A model generated the notes under the pieces. That model did not search any database, was not told where the DNA came from, and saw only the letters and a program-made list of their open reading frames with translations. The position numbers were made by a program, and so were the translations under genes. Of a DNA stretch of 64,000 bases, positions 1 through 7,845 are shown piece after piece (position 1 is the stretch's first letter; every line of letters starts with the position of its first letter). This DNA comes from Anaerolineales bacterium. Its GTDB lineage: Bacteria > Chloroflexota > Anaerolineae > 4572-78 > J111. The stretch is from assembly GCA_015075405.1 (NCBI GenBank), contig JABTUK010000004.1, positions 372,001-436,000 on the forward strand. The letters are read 5' to 3'.

Positions 1-1116
1 ATTACCATAGATATCGGCTTCAATCAACCCATTCATAGCCAAACAACCCAGCCGCCGGATGACCTCTGGGTGGTTACTGATCCCCTGGGCGCGAAGGATA
101 ATCCGCTGGCGGTATTCGTCAATATTTTGGTTAAATTCGGCCAGCGAGTTTGGACTAAATGCTAAACCCGTAGCTGAAGCGCTTAACAGTTTACCAGAAC
201 GGAGCATATCTAGCATACCATCCTGGATTACTTCGGTATAAGCAGTCATGTTATTGAAAGGACCTTCATTCAGACCGGCCAACACAGCGTTGGCAATATT
301 GCCCACCCCCGACTGGAGAGGTAACAAATTTTCGGGCAGCCGGCCTTTTTTGATTTCATAGCTAAAAAACTCTAGAATGTGGCCGGCAATCCGCCATGAG
401 GTTTCGTTGGGGGGTGTAAAGGGTGTGTTATAATCAGGCGCGTTTGTTTCTACAATTGCCACAATCTTGTCGGGACAGCAGCGCAAATAAGGGATGCCAA
501 TCCGGTCATCCGATTTGGTAATCGGGATGGGCTGGCGTCCAGGGGGGCGGCGAGTGTAGTAATAAATGTCGTGCATGCCCTCCATTTTTTCGCTCTGCCA
601 GGAGTTGACTTCCAGAATAACTTTATCAGCCTGGTCGAGCCAGGTTTTGTTATTGCCGACAGAAGTAGAGGGTACTAACCGGCAATCGTCCAGAATACTG
701 GTCACCTCCACCACAGCAAAATCCAACTTGCCCAAAAAACCAAAACTAACAAATTGAGGCACATGACTGAGATGCAGGTCAATATACTCCATCTGGCCTT
801 TGTTAATCCGCTCACGCGAGGCCGGATCCGATTGATAAGGCAGGCGCAATTCAATGCCATCGGCCTTGGCGAGCGCCCCGTCCAGTTCCGGAGCCGTCGA
901 AGCGCCGGTCCAAACCTCGATCTTAAAGTCCTGGCCGGCCTGGTGAGCCTGCATAATCCGCTGAGCCAAGGCTAACGGAACATCCTTGGGATACCCTGAG
1001 CCGGTAAACCCACTCATCCCCACTGAGGCTCCTAATGGAATCAATGCCGCAGCCTCTTCGCTACTCATCACCTTACTGTGTAAAGTTTTATCGTATATTC
1101 TTGATTGATTTGACAT
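1..1116 (-). CDS. Acetyl-CoA hydrolase / succinyl-CoA:acetate CoA-transferase family protein (3' end outside window)
   Basis: Reading the minus strand from the ATG at 1116 gives 372 uninterrupted codons that run off the left edge, so the C-terminus is missing. Family I CoA-transferases of this type (Cat1/AarC/Ach1) move CoA between acyl-CoA and a carboxylate such as acetate or propionate through a glutamyl-CoA thioester. Recognisable features are the N-terminal SGFTGSGYPKDVPLALA region (about residues 35-51), the SGVGNIANAVLAGL glycine-rich motif (269-282), and the AYTEVIQDGMLDML segment, where Glu295 is the expected catalytic residue. A ribosome binding site (AGAAGG) lies about ten bases before the ATG. 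The gene is preceded by a long leader containing a terminator-like hairpin. Whether it acts as hydrolase or transferase cannot be told from sequence. Confidence 0.9.
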   Translation of the reverse strand, partial: MSNQSRIYDKTLHSKVMSSEEAAALIPLGASVGMSGFTGSGYPKDVPLALAQRIMQAHQAGQDFKIEVWTGASTAPELDGALAKADGIELRLPYQSDPASRERINKGQMEYIDLHLSHVPQFVSFGFLGKLDFAVVEVTSILDDCRLVPSTSVGNNKTWLDQADKVILEVNSWQSEKMEGMHDIYYYTRRPPGRQPIPITKSDDRIGIPYLRCCPDKIVAIVETNAPDYNTPFTPPNETSWRIAGHILEFFSYEIKKGRLPENLLPLQSGVGNIANAVLAGLNEGPFNNMTAYTEVIQDGMLDMLRSGKLLSASATGLAFSPNSLAEFNQNIDEYRQRIILRAQGISNHPEVIRRLGCLAMNGLIEADIYGN

Positions 1117-1220
1117 TGTCTGTTGTTCCTTCTAATTTTACTTGAAATTATCGTCCCTTATGACAATCTATCGAAATGAAGAGTTGGCTTTCCACCTTGA
1201 ATGAACGCTTTTCCGAATCA

Positions 1221-1253
1221 AAAAATTGGGCATCCCGCTGATGAGATGCCCAA
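1221..1253 (-). terminator. Intrinsic terminator-like hairpin in the CoA-transferase leader
   Basis: On the minus strand a 9-bp perfect stem (arms 1253-1245 and 1234-1226) is followed directly by a run of six T. It lies between a candidate promoter (-10 at 1426-1421) and the CoA-transferase ATG at 1116. It therefore either ends a short RNA of about 190 nt or works as an attenuator for the downstream gene. Confidence 0.6.
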
Positions 1254-1420
1254 CATTGATACAAGGGTTGCCAAAGTCCGAGTCGTAGTAAAAGGATAAG
1301 CGAGGGTGTCGCCTAGTGAAGAACACCCTTGATGTTGACATCATATAATAAAAACCCGGCCAGGGATAGTGATAGAAGTCACAAAAAAACTGTTCAAAAG
1401 TCACTTGAACCATTAAGCAG

Positions 1421-1450
1421 ATTATAACACGGCCCCAAAACCCCCAAAAA
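1421..1450 (-). promoter_or_regulatory. Candidate promoter for the CoA-transferase leader
   Basis: A perfect TATAAT on the minus strand occupies 1426-1421, with only a weak -35 in the T/G-rich sequence upstream. Transcription would start near 1414, about 300 nt before the CoA-transferase ATG. Downstream lie a palindrome (TGATGT-TG-ACATCA, 1330-1343), a GGGTGT/ACACCC hairpin and the terminator-like stem. The stretch 1117-1623 holds no convincing gene. Confidence 0.45.
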
Positions 1451-1538
1451 TTAGGGGTCACAAAACTAAAAATCTGTGGTATGCTTAGCGCAGTAATAGT
1501 TTCCTCCCTCCTTCTCATCGGTCTTCTCCTTAACCTCA

Positions 1539-1568
1539 CCCCCGGCTGATATTTTCATCAGCCGGGGG
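1539..1568. repeat. Perfect 12-bp inverted repeat
   Basis: CCCCCGGCTGAT (1539-1550) and its exact complement (1557-1568) flank a 6-nt loop. No long T-run follows on either strand, so this is a strong hairpin of unknown role between the two divergent genes. Confidence 0.6.
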
Positions 1569-1588
1569 CACTTCTTTTAAATCGCTAT

Positions 1589-1616
1589 TTGCAACTTATT
1601 TGGCCTGTGGTATTCT
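1589..1616 (+). promoter_or_regulatory. Promoter of the YigZ gene, apparently leaderless
   Basis: TTGCAA (1589-1594), a 16-nt spacer ending in TGG, and TATTCT (1611-1616) form an extended -10 promoter. The ATG at 1624 begins eight bases after the -10, where transcription should start. No Shine-Dalgarno precedes it, so the mRNA is probably leaderless. Confidence 0.5.
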
Positions 1617-1623
1617 TCCGGCT

Positions 1624-2241
1624 ATGAGCAGCAAACGCTATCCTATTCCTGCCGGAGAAACCCGGATTGAACTACAGGTCAAGAATTCGCGTTTTATCGG
1701 TCGGGCCGGCTACACCCCCAGCGTAGCAGAGGCCAAAACATTTATTGAAAAGGTCAAAGCCGAAGAACCCGGCTGCACTCACGCCGTTTATGCTTTTGCC
1801 GTAGGGCACGGCGCAGCCGTGACTCACGGCATGAGCGACGCCGGTGAGCCGAGCGGCACCGCCGGACGCCCGGCCCTGGCTGTGGTCAAAGGCAGCGGGC
1901 TAGGAGATGTGACAGTTGTGATTGTGCGCTACTTTGGTGGGACCAAATTAGGCACAGGCGGACTGGTCAAAGCCTACACCGAAACAGCTCAGGCTATACT
2001 GGCCGCGTTACCCGTGACCGAAAAGGTCGAACGGCGCTCGGTCAAGGTAACCATTGCTTATGCCTTTTATGAGCAGGTCAAGCGGCTGGTTGAGGCTTAT
2101 CAAGGTCAGGTTGAGACAGAAGAGTTTGCCACAGATGTAACTTTAAAACTTACCTTCACTACGGACGAGTTGCCCCTTTTTCAAGCGGCGCTGGCTGAAA
2201 CCAGCCACGGGCAAGCGCTGGCCGAAATAGTGAACCTGTGA
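1624..2241 (+). CDS. yigZ: IMPACT/YigZ family protein
   Basis: The 205-residue product matches the YigZ/IMPACT family, whose bacterial members are poorly understood and linked to translation control. The UPF0029 core is clear: KNSRFIGRAGY near the N-terminus, CTHAVYAFAVG, the DAGEPSGTAGRPAL signature, and VIVRYFGGTKLGTGGLVKAY in the middle, followed by the C-terminal ferredoxin-like extension (about 135-200). A TTG codon at 1600 in the same frame would add eight residues, but ATG 1624 fits the family start and the promoter spacing. The gene stands alone, diverging from the CoA-transferase. Confidence 0.9.
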   Translation: MSSKRYPIPAGETRIELQVKNSRFIGRAGYTPSVAEAKTFIEKVKAEEPGCTHAVYAFAVGHGAAVTHGMSDAGEPSGTAGRPALAVVKGSGLGDVTVVIVRYFGGTKLGTGGLVKAYTETAQAILAALPVTEKVERRSVKVTIAYAFYEQVKRLVEAYQGQVETEEFATDVTLKLTFTTDELPLFQAALAETSHGQALAEIVNL

Positions 2242-2263
2242 GGGTTGCTTTGACAACCCTCAC
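2238..2263 (+). terminator. Hairpin at the yigZ stop codon
   Basis: A perfect 10-bp stem (GTGAGGGTTG / CAACCCTCAC) with a 6-nt loop overlaps the TGA stop. No T-run follows, so it is a possible weak terminator or mRNA-stabilising structure. Confidence 0.4.
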
Positions 2264-2375
2264 CGCCTGGATTATCATACCAGGCACGCCCACGCGCCAA
2301 ACGGAGCCGCACGTGGGCGCGCTGGCTCCTCAAATTTGGTTCTACTGATGCTTTCAAACCATCTCGAGGCCAATT

Positions 2376-3566
2376 ATGACAAGCCTTTTAGATAATATTC
2401 GGGTGATTGATGTCACCCAGGCGCTGGCCGGTCCCTACTGCACCATGCTTCTGGGGGATATGGGCGCGGATGTCATCAAAGTTGAAACGCCGGGTGTGGG
2501 CGACCAGAGCCGGGGCTGGGGACCGCCTTTTGTCGAGGGTGAGAGTACCTATTATTTAAGTATCAATCGTAATAAGCGCAGCCTGACGCTCGACATCAAA
2601 TCCCCTGAGGGGCAAAAGGTGTTGCACCAGCTTGTCGCCAGCGCCGATGTATTTGTCTGCAATATTCCCAAGGAATCGTCACGTCAGCGGGCCGGGGTGG
2701 ATGTGGCTACGCTGCAAGCCCTGAATCCACGTTTGATTTACTGCTTGATTAGCGGTTACGGCAGCACCGGCCCCTACGCCGAGCGCCCCGGCTACGATTT
2801 GATTGCTCAGGGCGAAGCTGGCTTGATGAGTGTGACCGGCGAACCTGACGGCGAACCTATACGTTACCCTATTCCCATCGCCGATATTACCACTGGCTTG
2901 TACTCGACCATTGGTATTTTGGCGTCACTGTTCAACCGCGAGCGCACCGGGCAGGGACAGGCCCTGGATATGACTCTTATGGAAAGCCAATCGGCCTGGC
3001 TGACAATGCTGGCTTCGGCGCTGCTCAACGGCGGCCAGGAGCCACAACGTTTGGGCAATTTGCATCCTAATATTGTGCCCTATCAGGTTTTTAAGACGAA
3101 GGATAAATATATTATTTTGACGGTCGGCACCGAAAAACTGTGGCAGGCTTTTTGCCAGTCGTTGGGCTTGGAGTATTTGAAAACCGACCCGCGCTTCGCC
3201 ACCAACAAAGATCGGGCCAAAAACCGGGCCGAGTTGATTCCCATTTTGGATGAATTGTTCTCGGCCCAAACCGCCGATTATTGGCTGGAGAAGCTCAAAG
3301 ATACCGGCATTCCCACCGGCCCCATCAATACCATTGCCGATACCCTGGCCCATCCCCAGCACCGGGCGCGTCATTTTATTGTCGAATTGGAGCATCCGCT
3401 GATTGGCGTGGTCAAATCTATGGGCAACCCGGTCAATCTTTCGGCCACGCCGGTAAGTTATCGCCTGGCCCCGCCTACCCTGGGCCAGCATACCGGCGAA
3501 GTGCTGGCCGGGTTGGGTTACGATGAAGCCACCATTGCCCAATTTCGTGAGCAAGGCGTAGTTTAG
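2376..3566 (+). CDS. CaiB/BaiF family (class III) CoA-transferase
   Basis: The 396-residue protein is a full-length class III CoA-transferase, the family of formyl-CoA, carnitine and succinyl/itaconyl-CoA transferases. These swap CoA between carboxylic acids via an aspartyl-CoA thioester. Evidence: the opening RVIDVTQALAGPYCTMLLGDMGADVIKVE, the SINRNKRSLTLD segment, GYGSTGPYAERPGYDLIAQ, and PIPIADITTG, where Asp170 is the expected catalytic aspartate. C-terminal IPTGPINTIAD and DPRF motifs are also typical. The substrate cannot be read from sequence. It is a second CoA-transferase beside the family I enzyme at the left edge, but on the opposite strand and separated by yigZ. Confidence 0.93.
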   Translation: MTSLLDNIRVIDVTQALAGPYCTMLLGDMGADVIKVETPGVGDQSRGWGPPFVEGESTYYLSINRNKRSLTLDIKSPEGQKVLHQLVASADVFVCNIPKESSRQRAGVDVATLQALNPRLIYCLISGYGSTGPYAERPGYDLIAQGEAGLMSVTGEPDGEPIRYPIPIADITTGLYSTIGILASLFNRERTGQGQALDMTLMESQSAWLTMLASALLNGGQEPQRLGNLHPNIVPYQVFKTKDKYIILTVGTEKLWQAFCQSLGLEYLKTDPRFATNKDRAKNRAELIPILDELFSAQTADYWLEKLKDTGIPTGPINTIADTLAHPQHRARHFIVELEHPLIGVVKSMGNPVNLSATPVSYRLAPPTLGQHTGEVLAGLGYDEATIAQFREQGVV

Positions 3567-3675
3567 ACAGTTACCAGTTATCAGTTATCAGTTATCGGTT
3601 ATCAGTGGATAGCTTAACTGATCACTGATTACTGATTACTGATTACTGGTTACCGACCACTGACCACTGATTACT
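3567..3675 (+). repeat. Short tandem repeats of the CAGT(T/A)ATC type
   Basis: The spacer after the CoA-transferase is built of CAGTTATC units followed by TGATTACTGATTACTG units, the second half being partly complementary to the first. Related tracts occur at 32010-32125 and 35234-35264. Confidence 0.7.
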
Positions 3676-3694
3676 ATTTTCGGAGGAGTTCACC

Positions 3695-3910
3695 ATGAGT
3701 GAAGAAGAAAAAATCGTTGTGACCATTAAGCGTAAAGACCGGACGATGGTCTTTCCGGTGAATGAGCGGGATAAGTTGCGCGACATCCTGAAAGACCGCA
3801 TCTGGTGGGACAGGCGCAGCAACCGATGGGCCGGGCGCGGCGATGTGGAGGAGTTGAAAGAAATTCTGGAGGGACAGGGCTACGAGGTAAAGTTAATTGG
3901 ACCTAAATAA
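3695..3910 (+). CDS. Small hypothetical protein (71 aa)
   Basis: The ATG is preceded by an excellent ribosome binding site (GGAGGAG, seven bases upstream) and the frame ends just before a strong terminator, so this is very likely a real gene. The product is small, charged and cytosolic (MSEEEKIVVTIKRKDRTMVF..., with a WWDRRSNRWAGRGD centre). The pattern suggests a beta-hairpin followed by a helix. I do not recognise a family. Confidence 0.7.
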   Translation: MSEEEKIVVTIKRKDRTMVFPVNERDKLRDILKDRIWWDRRSNRWAGRGDVEELKEILEGQGYEVKLIGPK

Positions 3911-3916
3911 AAAAAA

Positions 3917-3940
3917 CCGGGACAGATGTCCCGGTTTTTT
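3917..3940. terminator. Bidirectional intrinsic terminator
   Basis: Stem CCGGGAC (3917-3923) / GTCCCGG (3928-3934) is flanked by an A-run on the left and six T on the right. It serves both the small plus-strand gene and the converging bL25 gene. Confidence 0.9.
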
Positions 3941-3952
3941 GCGTGATAAGGC

Positions 3953-4600
3953 TTACTCCTCGCCTTCTTCTTTCTTCTCTTTGGCTCCGGTGAGAACTTC
4001 CGGCTCGGCGCCGACAGGCGCTTCCTCTTCCAACGCCTCTTCCAGGCGCGGCGGTTCAACCTTGGCCACCATTGACTCGGGGTCAGACAGGATGGCAATG
4101 GAGTTGGGCACGACCAAATCGGCCACGGTTAGCATACTGTCAAGTTCTGTCAACCCTTCGATATTGACCTCGATGGCCGAAATCAAATCGGCCGGTAAAC
4201 ATTCAATTTCTACTTCCGATAGGCCATGCACTAAAATACCGTTCAAATCCTTCACCGCAGGCGAAACGCCGACAAAGACCAGCGGTACCTGGGCGGTCAC
4301 TTTCTCGCGCATATTAACGGCGTAAAAGTCCACATGCAGCACACTGCGTTTAATAGCATCTATTTGAATATCGCGGGCCAGGGTCATGCGCGGTTTTTTG
4401 CTGCCAATCTGCAAGGCAATAAGCTGGTGGGTGCCGGCCTGGGCCAGCACTTTGCGCAGCACTTTAGCCTCGATTTGAATAGGGTCGGCTTCAACCCCTT
4501 TGCCGTAAACTACGGCGGGCACAAGACCTTGCCGGCGCAACTGCCCCAGACCTTTGCCGGTGGTTTGACGAGCTTCTGCTTTTAATTCAAGGGCTTCCAT
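3953..4600 (-). CDS. rplY: 50S ribosomal protein bL25 (Ctc form)
   Basis: Ribosomal protein bL25 binds 5S rRNA. The 215-residue product has the N-terminal L25 fold (ALELKAEARQTTGKGLGQLRRQGLVPAVVYGKG, then HQLIALQIG and RDIQIDAIKRSVLHVDFYAV) and the longer C-terminal TL5/Ctc beta domain (about residues 100-185). A Glu/Lys-rich tail ends the protein. The frame stays open upstream to a codon at 4624, but AAGGAG lies 11 bases before the ATG at 4600, which also gives the usual MEALEL-type start. The gene converges on the shared terminator. Confidence 0.93.
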   Translation of the reverse strand: MEALELKAEARQTTGKGLGQLRRQGLVPAVVYGKGVEADPIQIEAKVLRKVLAQAGTHQLIALQIGSKKPRMTLARDIQIDAIKRSVLHVDFYAVNMREKVTAQVPLVFVGVSPAVKDLNGILVHGLSEVEIECLPADLISAIEVNIEGLTELDSMLTVADLVVPNSIAILSDPESMVAKVEPPRLEEALEEEAPVGAEPEVLTGAKEKKEEGEE

Positions 4601-4847
4601 ATAATTTTTTACTCCTTCATCCATTGCTGGAGCGGTTGGACAAGAAACCGTGACCAGTTAGCGTAATTTACAAATTTGATTAAAATCTGCGCACAAAATA
4701 AAATCGCCCCCGATGTGGACGATTTTATCCAAACAACCGTGCTATTTTAATAATGAAGGCTGCTTTCGTCAAATCTATGCGGGTTTGATGAAGACTCTTA
4801 TCCCGGTTCGCCTGAAATTATGGCGGAAAATTTTAAGGTTCAACCTA

Positions 4848-4874
4848 TTTACAATTTTAACCTCTTGGTATAAT
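4848..4874 (+). promoter_or_regulatory. Strong promoter of moeA
   Basis: A perfect TATAAT (4869-4874) carries an extended -10 TGG and has TTTACA (4848-4853) 15 bases upstream. The ATG at 4884 is only nine bases past the -10, giving a leader of 0-3 nt. This argues against in-frame starts further upstream. Confidence 0.65.
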
Positions 4875-4883
4875 ACTAGAGCT

Positions 4884-6167
4884 ATGAGAGTTCACCCAAA
4901 CTCGCTCATCTCGGTTGAAGAGGCGCTCGGTCTTATTTTAGAAAAGATTACCCCCGTTGAAGCCGAAGTTGTTCCCTTAAGCCAAAGCTTCAATCGTGTT
5001 TTAGCCCAGGCAGTGATAGCCCAGGTTAACGTGCCGCCCTTTGCCAATTCGGCTATGGATGGTTATGCTGTTGTGGCGGCTGACTGCGCCAGGGCCAGCC
5101 GAGAGAATCCGGTTCGGCTCACCGTAATTGACAACGTTCCGGCAGGCGCAACGCCGACCAAAAAGGTAGTCCCGCACACGGCGATTCGGATTATGACCGG
5201 CGCGCCGCTGCCGGAAGGGGCGGATGCTGTGGTTCGCTTTGAGGAAACCAGCGAGTATTCTCCCCAGGCTTCCTCTTTGGCCGGTAACGAGGTGCTGATT
5301 TATCAGGCGGCCGCCTCCGGTGATAACGTGCGACCTGCCGGGGAAGATATCAGAGCCGGTCAGACCCTTTTGGAACCGGGCCGCCGCCTGCGGCCCCAGG
5401 ACATCGGCGTGCTGGCCGCCATTGGCCAGGCCGAGGTGCGGGTCCACCGGCGGCCGCGGGTAGCTGTTTTAGCCACCGGCGACGAGTTGGTAGATGTGGC
5501 TGAGCCTATCAAACCGGGCCAAATTCGCAACTCTAACGGCTATACCCAGGCGGCGATGGTGGAAAAATACGGCGGCGAACCCGTAAGGCTGGGCATTGCC
5601 CGCGACACAGTTGAAGATTTGACCGCTAAAATCCGGGCTGGCCTGGCCCAAAACGTGGACCTGTTTTTAACCTCCGCCGGGGTATCGGTGGGTGATTTTG
5701 ATATGGTCAAAAAGGTTCTGGCGGCCGAAGGTGAAATGCAGTTCTGGCAGGTTGCCATCAAGCCGGGCAAACCCCTGGCTTTTGGGCTGTTGCGCCGCCA
5801 AAGCGAGGCCGGTCAGGACGTACCCCTGATTGGTTTGCCGGGCAATCCGGTGGCGGCCATGGTGGCTTTTGAAGTTTTTGCCCGCCCGGCTATTTTGAAA
5901 TTGGGTGGACACCGCTCCTATGCCAAAACTAGCGTCCGCGCCTGTCTGGATGAGGCGATTGAGAACAGTGGACGGCGGCACTACATGCGCGGCTTGGTCC
6001 ACCTGGAGCCGGATGGCTATCATGTGACCACCCGAGGCAGTGGGGTACAGGTGCAAGGTTCAGGCATTTTAACTTCGATGGTCTGGGCAAACGGCCTGGT
6101 AGTGGCGCCGGAACATATCACCCAGCTACCTGCCGGGGCCACAGTTGAAGTTTGGATACTTGACTGA
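4884..6167 (+). CDS. moeA: Molybdopterin molybdenumtransferase MoeA
   Basis: MoeA inserts molybdate into adenylylated molybdopterin in molybdenum-cofactor synthesis. The 427-residue protein shows all regions: ISVEEALGLIL, the domain II start VPPFANSAMDGYAV, IMTGAPLPEGADAVV, GEDIRAGQTLL, the MPT-binding domain III (VAVLATGDELV, GQIRNSNGYT, TSAGVSVGDFDMV, KPGKPLAFG, GLPGNPVAAMVAFEVF) and the C-terminal beta domain. The frame extends upstream to 4713, but those 57 codons overlap the promoter and show no MoeA similarity, so ATG 4884 is chosen. No other moa/mob genes are in the window, so the gene seems solitary here. Confidence 0.95.
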   Translation: MRVHPNSLISVEEALGLILEKITPVEAEVVPLSQSFNRVLAQAVIAQVNVPPFANSAMDGYAVVAADCARASRENPVRLTVIDNVPAGATPTKKVVPHTAIRIMTGAPLPEGADAVVRFEETSEYSPQASSLAGNEVLIYQAAASGDNVRPAGEDIRAGQTLLEPGRRLRPQDIGVLAAIGQAEVRVHRRPRVAVLATGDELVDVAEPIKPGQIRNSNGYTQAAMVEKYGGEPVRLGIARDTVEDLTAKIRAGLAQNVDLFLTSAGVSVGDFDMVKKVLAAEGEMQFWQVAIKPGKPLAFGLLRRQSEAGQDVPLIGLPGNPVAAMVAFEVFARPAILKLGGHRSYAKTSVRACLDEAIENSGRRHYMRGLVHLEPDGYHVTTRGSGVQVQGSGILTSMVWANGLVVAPEHITQLPAGATVEVWILD

Positions 6168-6202
6168 CCACCCAAATTGACTAAACTTTGTTAGGAAAAT
6201 TA

Positions 6203-6272
6203 ACAGGTAACAAGGTTGCAGGGTAGCAAGTAATAGATTACAGAATAACCTGCTACTTGCTACCCTGTCACT
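6203..6272. repeat. Inverted repeat of the GTAGCAAGGTAGCAGG family
   Basis: Two arms (about 6203-6232 and 6247-6272) built of GGTAACAAGG/GGGTAGCAAG units form an imperfect hairpin between moeA and the thioredoxin-fold gene. Related copies lie at 48107-48130 and 59797-59879. Confidence 0.65.
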
Positions 6273-6291
6273 TGACTGAGAGAGAATAAAA

Positions 6292-6981
6292 ATGACTAAA
6301 ACCATGAGTAAAACTCGAAGAACTTCCCGACCCACATCGGCCAGAACGGCGTCTGGTTCTTCCATTTCCCCACTGATGATTGGTATTGTTATTGGTATCG
6401 TTGTTCTGGTAGTGGGAGGATTAATTGTACTGGGTAATCTCGGTAATCAACCGGCTGCGGTAGACGTTAGTAAATATCCGGTTCTGGGCGAAGCTACAGC
6501 GCCGGTAACATTGTTGGGGTATTCTGATTATCGCTGCCCGCACTGCCGGGATTTTGATCTGGAAAAGCTGCCTCAAATAGAGGCTGAATACATTAACACC
6601 GGCAAAGTTAAATATGTAGTGGCCCCGTTTCATCTATGGCCGGAAACAACAATACTGACCGAAGCGGCTATGTGCGCCGGAGATCAAGGTAAATTTTTTG
6701 AGTACGGCCAAAAACTGTTCGAGAACCAGGACACCCTGGGTTTGACGCCTAGCTACTTAGCCGATCTGGCCGAAAGTACGGGGTTGAATCGAAACACTTT
6801 TTCCGAGTGCCTGGCTAACGGTACGCACAAAAACCTGGTTGACGAGGCAACCCGCGCCGCGCTCAACCGAGGCGTCACCTCAACCCCAACTTTTTTTATC
6901 AACAATCAACGGGTGAATGGCAATGTACCCTTTGAAGAATTTAAAAGTATTTTCGAGCGGGAGTTAGCCAAAGCCCAATGA
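6292..6981 (+). CDS. Membrane-anchored DsbA-like thiol-disulfide oxidoreductase
   Basis: The 229-residue protein has a basic, Thr/Ser-rich N-terminus, one transmembrane anchor (about residues 22-48) and an extracytoplasmic DsbA/Thioredoxin_4 domain. The active site is SDYRCPHCRDF (CPHC); the cis-Pro loop is TSTPTFFINNQ near the C-terminus. It should oxidise cysteines of exported proteins. The stop overlaps the start of a VKOR gene by four bases (ATGA). VKOR proteins reoxidise such partners, so the two very probably form a disulfide-forming couple. The start at 6292 follows a GAGAGA site. Confidence 0.9.
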   Translation: MTKTMSKTRRTSRPTSARTASGSSISPLMIGIVIGIVVLVVGGLIVLGNLGNQPAAVDVSKYPVLGEATAPVTLLGYSDYRCPHCRDFDLEKLPQIEAEYINTGKVKYVVAPFHLWPETTILTEAAMCAGDQGKFFEYGQKLFENQDTLGLTPSYLADLAESTGLNRNTFSECLANGTHKNLVDEATRAALNRGVTSTPTFFINNQRVNGNVPFEEFKSIFERELAKAQ

Positions 6982-7466
6982 GCACCATTACCGCCCGGTT
7001 AAAGTTGGTCACGCTGGATTGGCTGACTTTACTGATGATTTTGTTGACGATGGCCGGTTTGGGGGTATCGGGTTATCTCATGTGGGGTTACACTGTGCCC
7101 GGCGCAACCCTGTCCTGCGGCGCTTCGAGCGGGTGTGAAACGGTCAAGAACAGCATCTACGCTAATTTGGCCGGGATCCCTTTACCACTTTTGGGGTTGG
7201 TTTCCTATGCAGCCCTGTTAGTTTTACTGGCCTTGCAAGGGCAGCCGGTTATCAGGGGGCGAGGTTGGGTTCCGTATGTAGCCCTGTCTATATTTGGCGT
7301 TTCTCTGGCCGGCGTGTTATATTCGGCCTACTTGACCTACATTGAGTTATTTGTTATTGATGCGATTTGCCGCTGGTGTGTCGCCTCGGCGATTATCATG
7401 GTCGCCATTTTTGTTCTATCAGTTTTCAACTTACGCAATAATCAATCTTACTATACCGAGAGGTAA
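6978..7466 (+). CDS. Vitamin K epoxide reductase (VKOR) family membrane protein
   Basis: VKOR homologues of bacteria pass electrons from DsbA-like partners to quinone. This 162-residue protein has four or five hydrophobic helices. The loop cysteines (LSCGASSGCETV) lie after helix 1, and the quinone-proximal CxxC (CRWC) sits in the last helix pair. The GIPLPLLGLVSY segment is family-typical. It is translationally coupled to the upstream DsbA-like gene. Many VKORs carry a fused thioredoxin domain; here the partner is separate. Confidence 0.93.
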   Translation: MSTITARLKLVTLDWLTLLMILLTMAGLGVSGYLMWGYTVPGATLSCGASSGCETVKNSIYANLAGIPLPLLGLVSYAALLVLLALQGQPVIRGRGWVPYVALSIFGVSLAGVLYSAYLTYIELFVIDAICRWCVASAIIMVAIFVLSVFNLRNNQSYYTER

Positions 7467-7468
7467 TC

Positions 7469-7753
7469 ATGGCTACAAAAATTATTTGCCGGGCAAGCGA
7501 TTGTATCTTCTGGGAAGACAAAATTTGCACTTCCGAAGAGATTATCTACGATCCAGAGGAGGGCTGTCTGACCTATGAAGTGTTGGACGATCTGGTTGAT
7601 CTGAGCGAGGATGAAGAGGAATGGGAGGACGACGAGTTGATTGACGACGACGACGAGGATGAAGAGCTGGCCTGGGACGACGACGAGGATGAAGATCTCT
7701 TCCTCGACGATGATATCGAAGCTGAAGAAGACGACCGGGATTGGAGACTCTAA
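7469..7753 (+). CDS. Small protein with N-terminal Cys motif and extremely acidic C-terminus (94 aa)
   Basis: The gene starts two bases after the VKOR stop (GAGAGG upstream) and so belongs to the same transcript. The first 35 residues hold four cysteines (CRASDC, IC, GC) in a spacing that recalls DUF1540-type metal-binding peptides. From about residue 42 the chain is almost all Asp/Glu, about half of the whole protein, and is presumably disordered. The role is unknown; linkage to DsbA/VKOR suggests a redox or metal function, but this is only context. A terminator follows. Confidence 0.75.
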   Translation: MATKIICRASDCIFWEDKICTSEEIIYDPEEGCLTYEVLDDLVDLSEDEEEWEDDELIDDDDEDEELAWDDDEDEDLFLDDDIEAEEDDRDWRL

Positions 7754-7801
7754 GCCGATTTTACGCGCTAATCACCCTAGCCCAACCTAAAATAGTTGCT
7801 C

Positions 7802-7837
7802 CGAGCCAGCGGCCCTTTTTGCCCTGGCTCGTTTTTT
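7802..7837 (+). terminator. Intrinsic terminator of the DsbA-VKOR operon
   Basis: Stem CGAGCCAG (7802-7809) / CTGGCTCG (7824-7831) is followed by six T. Confidence 0.9.
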
Positions 7838-7845
7838 ACCGATTT

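Noticed and set aside
1168..1539. Minus-strand frame of 123 codons upstream of the CoA-transferase
   Set aside because: It spans the leader promoter and hairpins, starts in a repeat-like Arg-rich stretch and resembles no protein; the promoter/terminator reading is more economical.
3567..3675. CRISPR array
   Set aside because: The repeats are 7-8 bp in direct tandem with no unique spacers of constant length, and no cas gene is in the window; the same holds for the other tandem tracts.
4713..4883. Longer moeA start adding 57 codons
   Set aside because: The extension overlaps a strong promoter and has no MoeA similarity.
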